Counted from the stretch's first letter, positions 9,516 to 20,564 are shown. The stretch: 64,000 nucleotides of DNA from Erythrobacter sp. NAP1 (GCF_000152865.1 NZ_CH672390.1:2831468-2895467), one strand, 5' to 3'. Program-made: numbers and translations. The notes: generated by a model from the sequence alone, not told the origin.

Positions 9516-9847
9516 CCGAGGACGAAGCCCGCGCTGCCTTGCTTGAACGCCGCGAACAGCTTGTCCGCGAGGATGCTGCAAACGCGGATTCTCGCGATAC
9601 GGTCGAACTTCAGCAGGACAGCGTCGGGCGCCTCTCACGCATGGATGCGATGCAGCAACAGGCAATGGCCCAAGCGCAGGAACGCCGCCGCGCAGCGGAA
9701 CGCACGCGGATCACGGCTGCGCTGACGAGATTGGATGAAGGCGAATGGGGCTATTGCCTGCGCTGCGGCGAGAAAATCGCGGAGGCGCGTTTGAGGCACG
9801 ATCCCAGCGTCGCGGTATGCGTGGGTTGTGCAAGCGGAGTGGACTAG
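9512..9847 (+). CDS. TraR/DksA-family zinc finger protein
   Basis: A 111-residue small protein. Its N-terminal two-thirds is a charged helical segment with LERREQL and RMDAMQQQAMAQAQERRR. A four-cysteine zinc finger follows, with Cys82, Cys85, Cys103 and Cys106 (YCLRCGEKI...VCVGCA). Members of this family, such as DksA, enter the RNA polymerase secondary channel and alter promoter response to ppGpp. The acidic tip residues needed for that are not clear here, so it may be a short DksA-like protein of other use. The start overlaps the ung stop, linking it to DNA repair. Confidence 0.88.
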   Translation: MTEDEARAALLERREQLVREDAANADSRDTVELQQDSVGRLSRMDAMQQQAMAQAQERRRAAERTRITAALTRLDEGEWGYCLRCGEKIAEARLRHDPSVAVCVGCASGVD

Positions 9848-10122
9848 TCCAACCGAACCGTATTGCCCTTGAAGATCCCCGAACACACCGCCCCTTCAAC
9901 GGCCTGGCCCGAGGGGCTGGTCGCTTCGAACGCGGTGGCAAACACGTCGCCATTTCCGCATGCGAGATAGGCGTAACCTGAAATCTCAATGTCGGAGTAG
10001 CCTTGTATCTCCAGCACTTCTCGCGCGCGGTCGGGCTGGGTGCAGGCAACAGGGGCGACAAACGGGAAGGCAACCACCGCCGCTGCGATCAGGCCAAACT
10101 GGACAAGCCTTCTGCGCCTCAT
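9844..10122 (-). CDS. Small exported or membrane-anchored protein, unknown function
   Basis: A 92-residue protein with a basic start (MRRRR) and one hydrophobic segment at residues 8-24, ending at VAPVAC with Cys27. The lipobox is weak because Pro sits at -3. The rest (VLEIQGYSDIEISGYAYLACGNGDVFATAFEATSPSGQAVEG) is soluble and contains two further Cys. I do not recognise the family. Its stop overlaps the stop of the DksA-like gene on the other strand (CTAG), so the genes are tightly convergent. Codon use and composition match neighbours. Confidence 0.7.
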   Translation of the reverse strand: MRRRRLVQFGLIAAAVVAFPFVAPVACTQPDRAREVLEIQGYSDIEISGYAYLACGNGDVFATAFEATSPSGQAVEGAVCSGIFKGNTVRLD

Positions 10123-10186
10123 CCGAAACTCCTTCTGGTGGGTCGCCGGAGCATTATGTGCCCCGCCGCTCGCATCAAGGCCTACA

Positions 10187-11524
10187 TTAAAACCCCGCGG
10201 TCAGCCTAGCGCCGACAATCACCCCGGTGTCGCGGAACGCAACCGCGCTGTCGACCACCTGCACGTTTGCGGTGAGGCCGAGCCCTTCGGCAAACTGGTA
10301 TGTGTAGAAAGCCTCGACCCCGTTTTCGTCCTCGATCGGCAGGCGGAAGGCGATGTCGTCGACCAGCTCGTCGGTGAGCGAATAGTGGAAATAGGCGATG
10401 CCGAAGCGGTCCTGCGGGCGGTAGCCGGGGTTGCCCGAGATGCCGAAATAGCCCGAATAGTCGAGGAAGGTCGGATCGCCGTTTGAGGCCTGGAAGCGGG
10501 CGAGGATGCCCCAGCCCTTGCCGCGCGCCTGCGGGTGCATCTTGAGGAACTGGTAGAACGACAGCTGCATCGCCACTTCGCCGCTCTCGTTGCCAAACGT
10601 GCCGAAAGGCTGCGGCGGCGGGGTGAGCGCGCGCGGCAGGATGTCCTGCGCGAAGCTGTCCCGCGTCGAGCCGACGATCGCGAGGTTCACGATCCCAGGC
10701 AAGCGGTTGATAGTGGTGCGGCGCGCGGCTGCGACCATGAAAGCGATGCCACTTTCGAAAGCGGTCTCGAAACCGGTGCGTTGGTACTGGCTGTCGGGGT
10801 CGAACACCCATGCGCGGTAGATCATCTTGCCCTTGGGCACGGTCAGCATTGCGCCGGTCAGCGTGTTGGGCACGACAGCGGTCGGCGGCAGCGCGATGCC
10901 AAGGTTCTGGAACCCGTAGTGACCGTCACTCGCAACGATCGGCAGCGCGCCGGAGATATCGAGCACGTTCATCTTGCCGATCTCGAAAGTCGCGCCCGAT
11001 GGCCATTGATATTCGAGGCTGGCCGAAAGGTCGAAGTCGCCCTTGCTCTCGGGCCGGAACAGCGCGGTGTTGTTCGGAATCAGTCCGATCTCGCCATTCG
11101 ACGTCTTGCCCCAGGTGTATTCGGGGCGGATCTTGAGCTTGAGGTTCGATGGGCCGCCATAATAGCTGCCGCGCACCTCGAGATATCCATCGACCCGGCC
11201 CGAATAGCGGGCAAGGCTGCGCGCATCGCCTGCCACGGGCACGTCGACGAATTGCGAGGCGACCACGCGAAGATCGACCGGCTTGGGAGCCGGGCGGGAG
11301 GGCGGAGCAGCCACAGGAGTTGCAGGGCCGGTCTGCGGGGCGAGCTCGACCGTCTCGTCGATCTCAAGCAGGTCGGGCGAAGCCTTGCCGCTTGCCGCGA
11401 GTTCGAAGGTCTCGGTCGTAAGTTCGACTTCGCTTGTTTCGGCCAAGGCAGGGTTTGCGGCGGCAAGGGCGAATGCACTTGCTGCGAATCCTAGCGCGCC
11501 AGCGCGGCGGCTGCGTGAAATCAT
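10187..11524 (-). CDS. Outer-membrane porin, OprB-like carbohydrate porin
   Basis: A 445-residue outer-membrane protein. The ATG at 11524 has AAGGG five bases upstream and gives a clean signal peptide (MISRSRRAGALGF..., cleavage expected after ALA at residue 28). A proline-rich linker (about residues 60-80) precedes a beta-rich barrel containing GYLEVRGSYYGG, FEIGKMNVLDISG, GYFGISGNPGYRPQDRFGIAYFHY and a terminal aromatic residue (GARLTAGF). It resembles the carbohydrate-selective porin OprB family. The substrate cannot be told from sequence. It appears to be transcribed alone. Confidence 0.75.
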   Translation of the reverse strand: MISRSRRAGALGFAASAFALAAANPALAETSEVELTTETFELAASGKASPDLLEIDETVELAPQTGPATPVAAPPSRPAPKPVDLRVVASQFVDVPVAGDARSLARYSGRVDGYLEVRGSYYGGPSNLKLKIRPEYTWGKTSNGEIGLIPNNTALFRPESKGDFDLSASLEYQWPSGATFEIGKMNVLDISGALPIVASDGHYGFQNLGIALPPTAVVPNTLTGAMLTVPKGKMIYRAWVFDPDSQYQRTGFETAFESGIAFMVAAARRTTINRLPGIVNLAIVGSTRDSFAQDILPRALTPPPQPFGTFGNESGEVAMQLSFYQFLKMHPQARGKGWGILARFQASNGDPTFLDYSGYFGISGNPGYRPQDRFGIAYFHYSLTDELVDDIAFRLPIEDENGVEAFYTYQFAEGLGLTANVQVVDSAVAFRDTGVIVGARLTAGF

Positions 11525-11688
11525 GACGACCCTTATCCTCTCCTGCAGGCGCATTATCAGCGCGCCTTCGCTCCCTTGCACGGGAGAGAGGCAAACCACC
11601 GCCACCACAGGCGGTCAAGACAGGTTCAACCGCAATGCACGATTTATCCGCGCTTGTGGCTTTCGTGTTTGGTTAAGAAGTCGCTGAT

Positions 11689-13125
11689 TTACCGGGGCAA
11701 TTCACTCGCGCCCATCAGCGCCTCGTCCACTGCGCGGGCTGCCTGGCGGCCCTCGCGGATGGCCCATACGACAAGACTTTGACCACGGCGCATGTCTCCG
11801 CAGGCGAAGACGTTCTCGACATTGGTGCGGTAGTTTTCGGTGTTGGCGCCCACGTTGCCGCGGTCCGTGAGATCGACACCCGCCTGTTCGAGCAGGCCTG
11901 CCTTCTTCGGCCCGACAAAGCCCATGGCGAGCAGGATCAGGTCGGCCTTGAGCGTGAATTCGCTGCCGACGATCTCGCGCATCTGGCCATCAACCCACTC
12001 CACGCGGGCACATTCGAGGCCTGTGACGGCTACGCCATCGCCCACGACGCGCTTGGTGAGAACCGCCCAGTCGCGTTCGACGCCTTCCTCGTGGCTGGAG
12101 GAAGTGCGCAGCTTCAACGGCCAGTCGGGCCAGGTCAGCGCCTTGTCTTCCTTTTCAGGGGGCTTGGGCATGATTTCAAGCTGGGTGACAGAGGCCGCGC
12201 CCTGGCGGTTGGACGTACCCACACAGTCCGAGCCGGTGTCGCCGCCGCCGATTACGACGACATGCTTGCCGGTCGCCTTGAGCGTTCCGCGCGGGGCTGC
12301 GCGCTGTTCGTCGTCGCCCGCGTTGCGCTTGTTCTGTTGGGTGAGGAATTCCATTGCGAGGCGCACGCCCGGCATCTCCGCGCCCGGGATGGCAAGCTGA
12401 CGCGCATCTTCGGAGCCGCCTGCAAGCACGACCGCCTCGAAGTTTTCCTGCAAGTTCTTGAACGAGATGTCGACGCCCACTTCCTTGGACGTTTTGAAGG
12501 TCACACCCTCGGCCTCCATCTGAACGCAGCGGCGATTGATGAGGTGCTTTTCCATCTTGAAGTCGGGAATGCCGTAACGCAGCAGGCCGCCAATCCGATC
12601 GCTCTTCTCGAACAAGGTAACCGAGTGCCCCGCGCGCGCAAGCTGCTGCGCGCAGGCCATGCCGGCAGGGCCGGAGCCGACGACTGCGACCGACTTGCCG
12701 GTCTTCTTCTCGGGCACTTGCGGAGTGACCCAGCCTTCTTGCCATCCGCGATCGACAATCGCGCATTCGATGCTTTTGATCGTGACAGGCTGGTCGACGA
12801 TGTTGAGCGTGCAGCTTGCCTCGCACGGCGCAGGGCAGATCCGGCCGGTGAACTCGGGGAAATTGTTGGTCGAATGCAGCAGGTCGAGCGCGTTTCGCCA
12901 GTCCTGTTCGTAAACGAGGTGATTCCAGTCCGGGATCAAGTTGTTCACCGGACAGCCGTTGTGACAATAGGGAATGCCGCAATCCATGCAGCGCGAGGCC
13001 TGCGCAGCGAGCACGTCGTCGCTCGGCTGCACCACGAATTCGCGGTAATTGTTCAGCCGTTCTTCGGGCGCGAGATAGTCGCGCTCGCGCCGATCCAGTT
13101 CGAGAAATCCGGTGTCCTTGCCCAT
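11689..13125 (-). CDS. gltD: Glutamate synthase small subunit
   Basis: A 478-residue subunit passing electrons from NADPH via FAD and iron-sulfur centres to the large subunit. The N-terminal cysteine clusters [14 protein letters not shown] and CPAPCEASC bind 4Fe-4S centres. The FAD motif [12 protein letters not shown] lies near residue 150 and the NADPH motif [10 protein letters not shown] near residue 290. [20 protein letters not shown] is the usual C-terminal FAD contact. It lies 12 bases downstream of gltB, forming the gltBD operon for ammonia assimilation. Confidence 0.97.
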   Translation of the reverse strand: MGKDTGFLELDRRERDYLAPEERLNNYREFVVQPSDDVLAAQASRCMDCGIPYCHNGCPVNNLIPDWNHLVYEQDWRNALDLLHSTNNFPEFTGRICPAPCEASCTLNIVDQPVTIKSIECAIVDRGWQEGWVTPQVPEKKTGKSVAVVGSGPAGMACAQQLARAGHSVTLFEKSDRIGGLLRYGIPDFKMEKHLINRRCVQMEAEGVTFKTSKEVGVDISFKNLQENFEAVVLAGGSEDARQLAIPGAEMPGVRLAMEFLTQQNKRNAGDDEQRAAPRGTLKATGKHVVVIGGGDTGSDCVGTSNRQGAASVTQLEIMPKPPEKEDKALTWPDWPLKLRTSSSHEEGVERDWAVLTKRVVGDGVAVTGLECARVEWVDGQMREIVGSEFTLKADLILLAMGFVGPKKAGLLEQAGVDLTDRGNVGANTENYRTNVENVFACGDMRRGQSLVVWAIREGRQAARAVDEALMGASELPR

Positions 13126-13137
13126 CTTTTCCTGACC

Positions 13138-16100
13138 TTATTCCGCTGCCACGCTGGCGGCTTCCTCGCGCTCTGCCTCGAGCGCTTCGAGCGCGCGCTT
13201 GTAGTCGCGCGGCATGACCTTCACGAAAGCGCCCAGCGCCTTGTCCCAGTCGGCGAGCAGCTCGCTCGCAACCGCGCTGCCCGTGTGCAGCTGGTGGCGT
13301 TCGACGAGGATGCGCAGGCGCTCTCCATCGTGGCGCAGCATGTCGCCCATGCCGAAATCGTGGACCGAGCTGCCGCGCTGCTGCGGGCGTCCGGTTCCGT
13401 CTTCGGCATCGCGCTCTGCCGTTACGGGTAGCAGGTCGACCTGTGCGTGATTGACGAGCGCGCTGAACGCGCCGTCGGGATCGTAGACATAGGCCACGCC
13501 GCCGCTCATCCCGGCTGCGAAATTGCGGCCTGTCTTGCCGAGCACGACCACGACGCCGCCGGTCATGTATTCGCAGGCGTGATCGCCCGCGCCTTCGACC
13601 ACGGCAATCGCGCCTGAATTGCGAACGGCAAAGCGCTCGCCCGCGACGCCATTGAAATACGCCTCGCCCGCAATCGCGCCGTAAAGCACGGTGTTGCCAA
13701 TGATGATGTTGGCGCTGCTTTCGCGCGGAACGCCGTCGGGCTGGCGCACGATGATCCGGCCACCGCTCAGCCCCTTGCCGACATAGTCATTGGCATCGCC
13801 GACAAGGTCTAGCGTCACGCCATGCGCAAGCCATGCGCCGAAGCTCTGTCCCGCAACGCCTGTGAGGTTTACGCGGATCGTGTCAGCGGGCAGGCCTTCG
13901 TGTCCATGCGCCTTGGCAATCGCGCCCGACAGCATCGCGCCGACCGTGCGGTGGACATTGGTGATAGTATAGTCGAGCTGTACCGGGGTCTTCGCCTCGA
14001 TAGCGTCCGTTGCATCGGCGATAAGCGCGTTGTCCATCGCCGCGCCAAGTCCGTGGTCCTGCCCCTCGGTGTTGCGAAGCGGTGCACCTTCCTTGAGCTC
14101 CGGCTTGTGAAGCAGGCGCTCAAGATTGATCCCGCGCGCTTTCCAGTGACGGTGCATGCGCGTCATGTCGAGCCGGTCGACGCGGCCAACCATTTCCTCG
14201 ACTGTGCGGAAGCCCATTTCGGCCATGATGCCGCGAAGCTCCTCGGCGACGAAGAACATGTAGTTGACCACATGCTCAGGCTCACCGGTGAAGCGCGCTC
14301 GCAATACCGGGTCCTGCGTCGCGACGCCGACCGGACAGGTGTTGAGGTGGCACTTCCTCATCATAATGCAGCCAGCCGCGATCAGCGGGGCGGTGGCAAA
14401 GCCAAACTCGTCCGCGCCCAAAAGCGCGCCGATGGCAACGTCGCGTCCGGTGCGAAGGCCGCCATCGACCTGAACCGCGATGCGCGAGCGAAGATCGTTG
14501 AGGAGCAGCGTCTGCTGCGTCTCGGCAAGACCGATTTCCCAAGGGGATCCGGCATGGGTGAGGCTGGTGAGCGGTGATGCGCCCGTTCCGCCATCGTAGC
14601 CGGAGATGGTGACGTGATCCGCACGCGCCTTAGACACGCCAGCGGCAACCGTGCCCACGCCCACTTCGGAGACGAGCTTCACCGAAATGCGCGCTTCGTT
14701 GTTCACGTTCTTGAGGTCGTGAATCAGCTGCGCGAGGTCTTCGATCGAGTAGATGTCGTGGTGCGGCGGCGGGGAGATGAGGCCCACGCCCGGCGTCGAG
14801 TGACGCACAGCGCCGATGCGCTTGTCGACTTTGTGGCCAGGCAGCTGACCGCCTTCGCCGGGCTTCGCGCCCTGCGCCATCTTGATCTGGATGTCGTCGG
14901 AATTGGCGAGATATTCGGTCGTCACGCCAAAGCGGCCAGAGGCAACCTGCTTGATCCGGCTACGCATGGAATCGCCGTTTTCCAGCGGGGTGAAGCGGAA
15001 GGGTTCCTCCCCGCCTTCGCCTGTGTTCGAGCGCCCGCCGATACGGTTCATAGCAACCGCCAGCGTCGAGTGCGCTTCGTGGCTGATCGAGCCAAAGCTC
15101 ATCGCGCCGGTGCTGAAGCGCTTGACGATCTCGGATGCCGGTTCGACTTCGTCGAGCGGCAACGGCTCGTCAGCGGTCTTGAACTCCATAAGCCCGCGAA
15201 TGGTGAGCAGGCGTTCGCTCTGCTCATTCACCGACTTCGCAAATTCCTGATATTGCTCGGAGACATTGCCGCGAACCGCGTGCTGCAATTGCGCGACGTT
15301 TTGCGGGGTCCAGGCGTGTTCCTCACCGCGCAAGCGGTATTGGTAGATCCCGCCCACATCGAGCATGCCCTTGTAGAGCGGGTTGTCGCCATAGGCCTGT
15401 GCGTGGCGGCGGATCGCTTCTTCGGCGACCTGCTCCAGCCCGACGCCCTCGATGGTCGTGGCGGTGCCGGTGAAATACTTGTCGATGAAGGCGCTCGACA
15501 GCCCCACCGCGTCAAAGATCTGCGCGCCGCAATAGGATTGGTAGGTCGAGATGCCCATCTTGGACATGACCTTGCGGATGCCCTTGCCGACCGCCTTGAT
15601 GTAGTTCTGCTGCACTGCATCGGTTGTCGCGCCCGGATGCTTGCGGCGGCGAATGTCTTCTAGCGTCTCGAACGCCACGTAAGGATTGATTGCTTCGGCG
15701 CCATATCCGGCGAGCACACAGAAATGATGCACTTCGCGCGCTTCGCCGGTTTCGACGACGAGCCCGGTCTGCATGCGCAGTCCCTGCCGGACGAGGTGAT
15801 GGTGCACCGCTGCGGTGGCGAGCAGCGCCGGCATCGGAACGCGGCCCTCGTCCTGCGCGCGGTCTGACAGCACCAGGATGTTGTGATCCTGAAGCACCGC
15901 CTCGGTCGCGGCCCAGCACATTTCCCTGATCGCGAGTTCGATCCCCTCGACGCCTGCCTCGGCGTCCCAGGTAATGTCGATTGTCTCGCAGCGGAAAGCG
16001 CCATCCATTACGGCTTCGACGGAGCGGATCTTGGCAAGGTCATCATTCGTCAGGATCGGTTGATCGACCTCAAGCCGCTTGTGCGTACCCGCATCATGGC

Positions 16101-17781
16101 CGAGCAGGTTCGGGCGCGGGCCAATCATGGAGAGCAGGCTCATCACCAGCTCTTCGCGGATCGGGTCGATCGGCGGGTTGGTGACCTGCGCGAAGTTCTG
16201 CTTGAAATAGTCGTAGAGCAGCCGCGCCTTGTTCGAGAGAACCGCAATCGGCGTATCGGTGCCCATCGAACCGACTGGATCATCCCCCTTCACCGCCATC
16301 GGCTCGAGGAACCGCGCAATATCTTCCTGCGTGTAGCCAAACGCCTGCTGGCGCTGGAGCAGGGTGGTGTGCTCTTCGGCGAGCTCGGATAGTTCGGGCT
16401 CGATCTCGCTGATGTCGTCGAGGCGGACCTGCGCCTGGTCGAGCCATTCGGTGTAGGGTTCGGCCCCCGCAAGTTCCGCCTTAAGTTCATCATCCTCGAT
16501 GATGCGACCCTGTTCGAGGTCGATCAGGAGCATCTTGCCCGGCTGGAGCCGCCATTTGCGAACGATGTCCTCTTCGGCAAAGGGCAGCACTCCGCTTTCG
16601 GACGCGAGGCACACGATGTCGTCCTTGGTAACGCAGAAGCGAGCGGGACGAAGGCCGTTGCGGTCGAGTGTTGCACCGATCTGCCGGCCATCGGTGAAGC
16701 AGACCGCGGCGGGCCCATCCCATGGCTCCATCAGGGCAGCGTGATATTCGTAGAAGGCGCGCAGTTCGGGCGCCATCAGCTCATGCTTGTTCCACGCCTC
16801 GGGGATGAGCATCATCATGGCATGTGCGAGGCTGTATCCGCCCGCGATCAGCAATTCGAGCGCGTTGTCCAGACAGGCCGTATCCGATTGCCCGTGTGGG
16901 ATCAGCGGCCACATCTTGTCGAGATCGGGGCCGAGCAGGTCGCTTTCCATCGTGCGGCGGCGCGCATTCATCCAGTTCACGTTACCGCGAACCGTGTTGA
17001 TCTCACCATTGTGAGCGATGAAGCGGAACGGGTGGGCAAGCCGCCAGCTCGGGAAGGTGTTGGTGCTGAAACGCTGGTGCACGAGGCCGAAAGCGCTGAC
17101 GCATTCGGGGTCGCGCAAATCGTCGTAAAAGCTCTGCACCTGCGTTGCGAGCAGCAGGCCCTTATAAACAATCGTGCGGGTCGACACGGAGGGCATGTAG
17201 GTTTCGGTGAGACCCGGAAGTCCGTGCTTTTCAGCCAGTTTTGCGAGCGGATTGAGCGTCTGCTTGCGGATCGCGAGGAGCTTGCGCTCAAACGCGTCCT
17301 GATCGGGCGTGCTATCACCCTTGGCGATAATAGCCTGCTGGATCACGGGCATCGACGCAATCACCGCATCGCCAAGCCCATCAAGCGTGGTTGGCACATC
17401 GCGCCAGCCGATGAGACGCTGACCTTCCTTGGCGAGCAGCTTTTCGAAACGATCTGCAACGAAGCCTCGCGCGACCTCGTCCTTCGGCATAAAGCTCATC
17501 GCGACGGCATAGTCGCCGGGTTCGGGAAGCTCGTGCCCATGTTCGTCTGCCCAGCGCTGAATCAGCGCGTGCGGGATCTGCATCAAGAGGCCAGCGCCAT
17601 CTCCCAGAAGCGGGTCCGCCCCAACTGCACCGCGATGGTCGAGCTTCTCGAGAATCTCGAGCGATTGCTCGACGATCGAGTGGCTACGCTCACCCTTGAT
17701 ATGAGCGACCATGCCCACACCGCAGGCGTCGTGTTCGTTTCGCGGGTCGTAGAGACCCTGGGGAGCGGGTTGACCCACCAT
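13138..17781 (-). CDS. gltB: Glutamate synthase large subunit
   Basis: A 1547-residue enzyme converting glutamine and 2-oxoglutarate to two glutamates. The glutaminase domain begins with [10 protein letters not shown]; Cys20 is the expected nucleophile after removal of a short propeptide. The central FMN/iron-sulfur domain has [27 protein letters not shown] and the cysteine cluster [20 protein letters not shown]. The C-terminal beta-helix domain has [14 protein letters not shown] and [14 protein letters not shown]. Length fits the family. It leads gltBD on the reverse strand. Long open frames on the forward strand here are shadows. Confidence 0.98.
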   Translation of the reverse strand: MVGQPAPQGLYDPRNEHDACGVGMVAHIKGERSHSIVEQSLEILEKLDHRGAVGADPLLGDGAGLLMQIPHALIQRWADEHGHELPEPGDYAVAMSFMPKDEVARGFVADRFEKLLAKEGQRLIGWRDVPTTLDGLGDAVIASMPVIQQAIIAKGDSTPDQDAFERKLLAIRKQTLNPLAKLAEKHGLPGLTETYMPSVSTRTIVYKGLLLATQVQSFYDDLRDPECVSAFGLVHQRFSTNTFPSWRLAHPFRFIAHNGEINTVRGNVNWMNARRRTMESDLLGPDLDKMWPLIPHGQSDTACLDNALELLIAGGYSLAHAMMMLIPEAWNKHELMAPELRAFYEYHAALMEPWDGPAAVCFTDGRQIGATLDRNGLRPARFCVTKDDIVCLASESGVLPFAEEDIVRKWRLQPGKMLLIDLEQGRIIEDDELKAELAGAEPYTEWLDQAQVRLDDISEIEPELSELAEEHTTLLQRQQAFGYTQEDIARFLEPMAVKGDDPVGSMGTDTPIAVLSNKARLLYDYFKQNFAQVTNPPIDPIREELVMSLLSMIGPRPNLLGHDAGTHKRLEVDQPILTNDDLAKIRSVEAVMDGAFRCETIDITWDAEAGVEGIELAIREMCWAATEAVLQDHNILVLSDRAQDEGRVPMPALLATAAVHHHLVRQGLRMQTGLVVETGEAREVHHFCVLAGYGAEAINPYVAFETLEDIRRRKHPGATTDAVQQNYIKAVGKGIRKVMSKMGISTYQSYCGAQIFDAVGLSSAFIDKYFTGTATTIEGVGLEQVAEEAIRRHAQAYGDNPLYKGMLDVGGIYQYRLRGEEHAWTPQNVAQLQHAVRGNVSEQYQEFAKSVNEQSERLLTIRGLMEFKTADEPLPLDEVEPASEIVKRFSTGAMSFGSISHEAHSTLAVAMNRIGGRSNTGEGGEEPFRFTPLENGDSMRSRIKQVASGRFGVTTEYLANSDDIQIKMAQGAKPGEGGQLPGHKVDKRIGAVRHSTPGVGLISPPPHHDIYSIEDLAQLIHDLKNVNNEARISVKLVSEVGVGTVAAGVSKARADHVTISGYDGGTGASPLTSLTHAGSPWEIGLAETQQTLLLNDLRSRIAVQVDGGLRTGRDVAIGALLGADEFGFATAPLIAAGCIMMRKCHLNTCPVGVATQDPVLRARFTGEPEHVVNYMFFVAEELRGIMAEMGFRTVEEMVGRVDRLDMTRMHRHWKARGINLERLLHKPELKEGAPLRNTEGQDHGLGAAMDNALIADATDAIEAKTPVQLDYTITNVHRTVGAMLSGAIAKAHGHEGLPADTIRVNLTGVAGQSFGAWLAHGVTLDLVGDANDYVGKGLSGGRIIVRQPDGVPRESSANIIIGNTVLYGAIAGEAYFNGVAGERFAVRNSGAIAVVEGAGDHACEYMTGGVVVVLGKTGRNFAAGMSGGVAYVYDPDGAFSALVNHAQVDLLPVTAERDAEDGTGRPQQRGSSVHDFGMGDMLRHDGERLRILVERHQLHTGSAVASELLADWDKALGAFVKVMPRDYKRALEALEAEREEAASVAAE

Positions 17782-18078
17782 GGCAAGCTTTCCGTTCTGT
17801 CAGATGTCGATACCGCGGCGATCCCGAAGGGTTCGCATATTCGATCTCGACCAGAAATACGCGCGCTCACGGTTTTTGGCCGCAGCCGCGCATCGTTGGC
17901 CGACTCTAATGCAGGCGGATATGCCGTTTTGCAACCGCGAAAAGCGAAGGAATATTACAAGGATGCAAAGGCAGGCTTTAATGACGTTGCGTCAATGTGG
18001 CTTTTGCGAGTCGCTTTCAGCGATTTTGCCGATTCTCAGCGGGTTGGGTGGCAGCGCCCCGTCGAGCCTTTGCCGCGC
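17782..18078. other. Upstream region of gltB with a 13-bp palindrome
   Basis: This 297-base gap precedes gltB and follows the end of the reverse-strand membrane protein gene, so it should carry the gltB promoter. I see no gene. The notable word is TGACG at 17983-17987 and CGTCA at 17991-17995 separated by TTG, a perfect inverted repeat about 200 bases before the gltB start. It does not match the NtrC consensus, and no regulator can be named. Confidence 0.4.
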
Positions 18079-19182
18079 TTATGCTGCGCCGCGAAGAGTC
18101 TGCAACTTGGCGAGCGCGTCGCGCAGATCGCGCTCGGTCTGGCCGAGCTGGTCGCCCGGCTTTGCGGGAGCGGCAGCTTGTGTGTCAAAGCCGCTCTCAG
18201 TGAACATCGTCAGCGCCTTGAGCGCTTCGGCCAGCGCTGCATCGCGGCCCGGCGCGTGTCCGGACTGACGCTCGCGCTCGCTTTCCTGATGCTGATGCAG
18301 GGCGCCAGCAAACCGTTCGACCATTTCGACAAGGCTGAGTTCGTCGGTTGGCCGCTCGCGCAGTTTGTCGAGCGCAGAGGCCGGAACGGGTTTGGGCTTT
18401 GCGGCGGGCGCTTTGGCGCCTTCCTCCACGACCCAAACTGCATTTCGGCCCGGAAGCTCAGCAAATTCGGCAAGGTCGAGTTCGCGCGGCTTGTCTGATT
18501 GCGTACTGCGCTCTGGCTTTTCGACGAGCGGTGATTTGGAAGACTCGTCTACAGCTGCTGCCTCGCACGAAGCGCCTTCGCAGCATTCGATCAGCGCCTG
18601 CTTGTACTGCCCGTGAGTGAAGAGCGCATTGGCTTTCGGAGCTTCGTCTTCGGGGCCTTCGATGTCGTAGCCGCGCTGCGCCAATTCACCGAGCGTTTCA
18701 CCTCGGGGCGCGCCATTGTACGCTTGCCCACCCTCGCCGGCTTCAGCCTCTTCGGGATCGGAGAAATCCGCGTCGAGCGGCGCATCGAGGCTTTCACTGC
18801 CAAGGTCGGCTGCCGGGTCGATGGGGCGCGTGCGGCTAGCATGATATGCCGAGTACACGCCGCGGCTTGCTGCCGGTTTGGCGGCGCGAGAATGGAGCGT
18901 GGATGAGACGCCGTAGCCAAGCACGCCGCCGATCACTGCTGCGGCTGCGGCAAGCACGATGCGCGCGACCAATCCTGCGACCAATCCGCCAGAAAGTGTC
19001 CCGAGCTTGTCGATCATCCCCTGCGGCAGGACGACCATGATCAGGCCGAACAAAGCGGCGCCCCAGATCGTGACGATCGGAATGAATGCCTTGTGAGCCG
19101 CGACGCCCGCGAAGGGTCGCTTGGAGGTGGCAGCCTTGCGCCGTTTGCTCGGCTTGGCTTCTTTGATCTGGCTCAGTCGCAT
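18079..19182 (-). CDS. Membrane protein of unknown function with long charged tail
   Basis: A 367-residue protein of no family I recognise. A basic N-terminus (MRLSQIKEAKPSKRRKAATSKR) leads to two hydrophobic segments at about residues 32-52 and 60-88 (IVTIWGAALFGLIMVVLPQG, then GLVARIVLAAAAAVIGGVLGYG). The remaining 270 residues are acidic, low in hydrophobics and probably largely disordered, with a Cys-containing ECCEGASCEAA patch and a final helical stretch. The ATG at 19182 has AGGG five bases upstream; one at 19218 is an alternative. It lies 48 bases downstream of the glycosyltransferase gene on the same strand, suggesting a link to envelope polysaccharide. Confidence 0.7.
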   Translation of the reverse strand: MRLSQIKEAKPSKRRKAATSKRPFAGVAAHKAFIPIVTIWGAALFGLIMVVLPQGMIDKLGTLSGGLVAGLVARIVLAAAAAVIGGVLGYGVSSTLHSRAAKPAASRGVYSAYHASRTRPIDPAADLGSESLDAPLDADFSDPEEAEAGEGGQAYNGAPRGETLGELAQRGYDIEGPEDEAPKANALFTHGQYKQALIECCEGASCEAAAVDESSKSPLVEKPERSTQSDKPRELDLAEFAELPGRNAVWVVEEGAKAPAAKPKPVPASALDKLRERPTDELSLVEMVERFAGALHQHQESERERQSGHAPGRDAALAEALKALTMFTESGFDTQAAAPAKPGDQLGQTERDLRDALAKLQTLRGAA

Positions 19183-19230
19183 GGCGCCCTTTTGTGCTTC
19201 TCTTCGCATGGGGCGCATCGATCGTTCTCG

Positions 19231-20496
19231 CTACGCCCGTAATCCCTGTTCTGGCGAAAGCGGACCCGAACCGACTTCGCCGTCAATTCGGGTTAACAAG
19301 AGATGGTAAACGTCAAGATAACGCCGCGCATTTGCGTGCCAGTCATGACGCGAACGGACATGGTCCAATCCATTTGCACGCAGCGCGTCCCATTCGCTTC
19401 GTGCATCAAGCAGATCGCCGAGGGCCCGTGCGCAAGACGCCGGTTCGTCGGGAGCAAACAGGAAACCCGTCTCGCCATGTGTGATGAGTTCGCGATGGCC
19501 ACCTACGTTGGAGGCAGCAACAAGGCGGCGCTGCGCCATGGCCTCCAGCGGTTTGAGCGGGGTAACGAGATCGGTGAGGCGCGAGGCTTTGCGCGGATAG
19601 GCCAGCACATCAATCAGCGAGTAATAACGCTCGACCTCGTCATGCGGGACGCGGCCTGCGAAGATAACGGCTTCGGGCTCCGGCAGCTTTGTGACAGCTT
19701 CGCGCCATTCGCCTTCCATCTCGCCAGCGCCAACCAAAAGCAGCCGAGCGCCGGGATGCGAGCGTCGCAGGATCGGCATGGCTGCGATCAGGTCGTCGAT
19801 GCCCTCATAGTCGTAAAAGCTGCCGATATAGCCGATCACGGGCGCACTGTCGTTAATGCCGAGCTCGGTCGCTAATGCATTGTCACGAGGGACCGGTTCA
19901 CCAAACAAGGTGAGATCGACGCCGTTGGGCATCACGCCGATTTTGCCGCCCGGAATGCCGCGGGCCACGAGATCGTCGCGCAGACCGTTGCAGATCGTGA
20001 ACACCGCATCAGCGCGCGCTGCGACCTGCGTTTCGAGGCTGCGCGTCAGGCGATACTTTGCCGACCCTTCCTTGCCTGTGCGATTGCCGACCGCTGCATC
20101 TTCCCAAAACGCGCGGATTTCATAGACGAGCGGGACGCCAAGGCTGCGCGCGGCTCTCAGCGCAGCGCCGCCATTGAGCGCCGGGGAATGAGCGTGAATG
20201 ATGTCCGGGCGCCAATCCTGCGCCAGTTCGCGGATCGCGTCGCTCGTTGCAGCCATTTCTCGGAATTCGCGCACCAGCATGGGCCCTGTCGAAACGCCCA
20301 GCGTGCGGTGGAAGGTCAGCCCGTCGAACTCTTCCTCCTCATTCTCCCATTCAGCCTCGGCGTTGTGACGCTGCGAGGTCAGGCCACGGACTTCCAGCCC
20401 CAGCGCTTCCTGAGCTTTCAGGATTGCACGCGTGCGGAAGGTGTAGCCGGAATGCAGCGGCAGCGAGTGGTCGAGGACGTGGAGGACGCGCGTCAT
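19231..20496 (-). CDS. Glycosyltransferase, exosortase-A-associated type (GT4)
   Basis: A 421-residue GT-B fold glycosyltransferase. The start at 20496 gives MTRVLHVLDHSLPLHSGYTFRTRAIL, the characteristic opening of the exosortase-A-associated family (Daro_2409-like) known from established models. Other signs are IIHAHSPALNGG, MPNGVDLTLFG, IGYIGSFYDYEGIDDLI and the nucleotide-sugar site EAMAQRRLVAASNVGGHRELI. It probably adds a sugar to a lipid-linked glycan on the cytoplasmic face. It diverges from the 67-aa protein and O-ligase genes across only 68 bases, consistent with one shared locus. No exosortase is in the window. Confidence 0.87.
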   Translation of the reverse strand: MTRVLHVLDHSLPLHSGYTFRTRAILKAQEALGLEVRGLTSQRHNAEAEWENEEEEFDGLTFHRTLGVSTGPMLVREFREMAATSDAIRELAQDWRPDIIHAHSPALNGGAALRAARSLGVPLVYEIRAFWEDAAVGNRTGKEGSAKYRLTRSLETQVAARADAVFTICNGLRDDLVARGIPGGKIGVMPNGVDLTLFGEPVPRDNALATELGINDSAPVIGYIGSFYDYEGIDDLIAAMPILRRSHPGARLLLVGAGEMEGEWREAVTKLPEPEAVIFAGRVPHDEVERYYSLIDVLAYPRKASRLTDLVTPLKPLEAMAQRRLVAASNVGGHRELITHGETGFLFAPDEPASCARALGDLLDARSEWDALRANGLDHVRSRHDWHANARRYLDVYHLLLTRIDGEVGSGPLSPEQGLRA

Positions 20497-20564
20497 GGGA
20501 AAGGCAAATAGCGCAACCATGCTTAACGGGCCGTCAACCGCGCTCCTGTACGGCGATCCTTGCC

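Noticed and set aside
11525-11688. Terminator after gltD from ACCGCC/GGCGGT and CTCCC/GGGAG stems
   Set aside because: Both stems are short (5-6 bp) and lack a clear T-run on the reverse strand; not strong enough to annotate.
11779-13431. Forward-strand open frame of 550 codons opposite gltD and the end of gltB
   Set aside because: gltD on the reverse strand has all its motifs; this frame has none.
16741-18498. Forward-strand open frame of 585 codons opposite gltB and into the neighbouring gap
   Set aside because: It is antisense to the well-conserved gltB and has no recognisable domain; GC-rich codon use produces such shadows.
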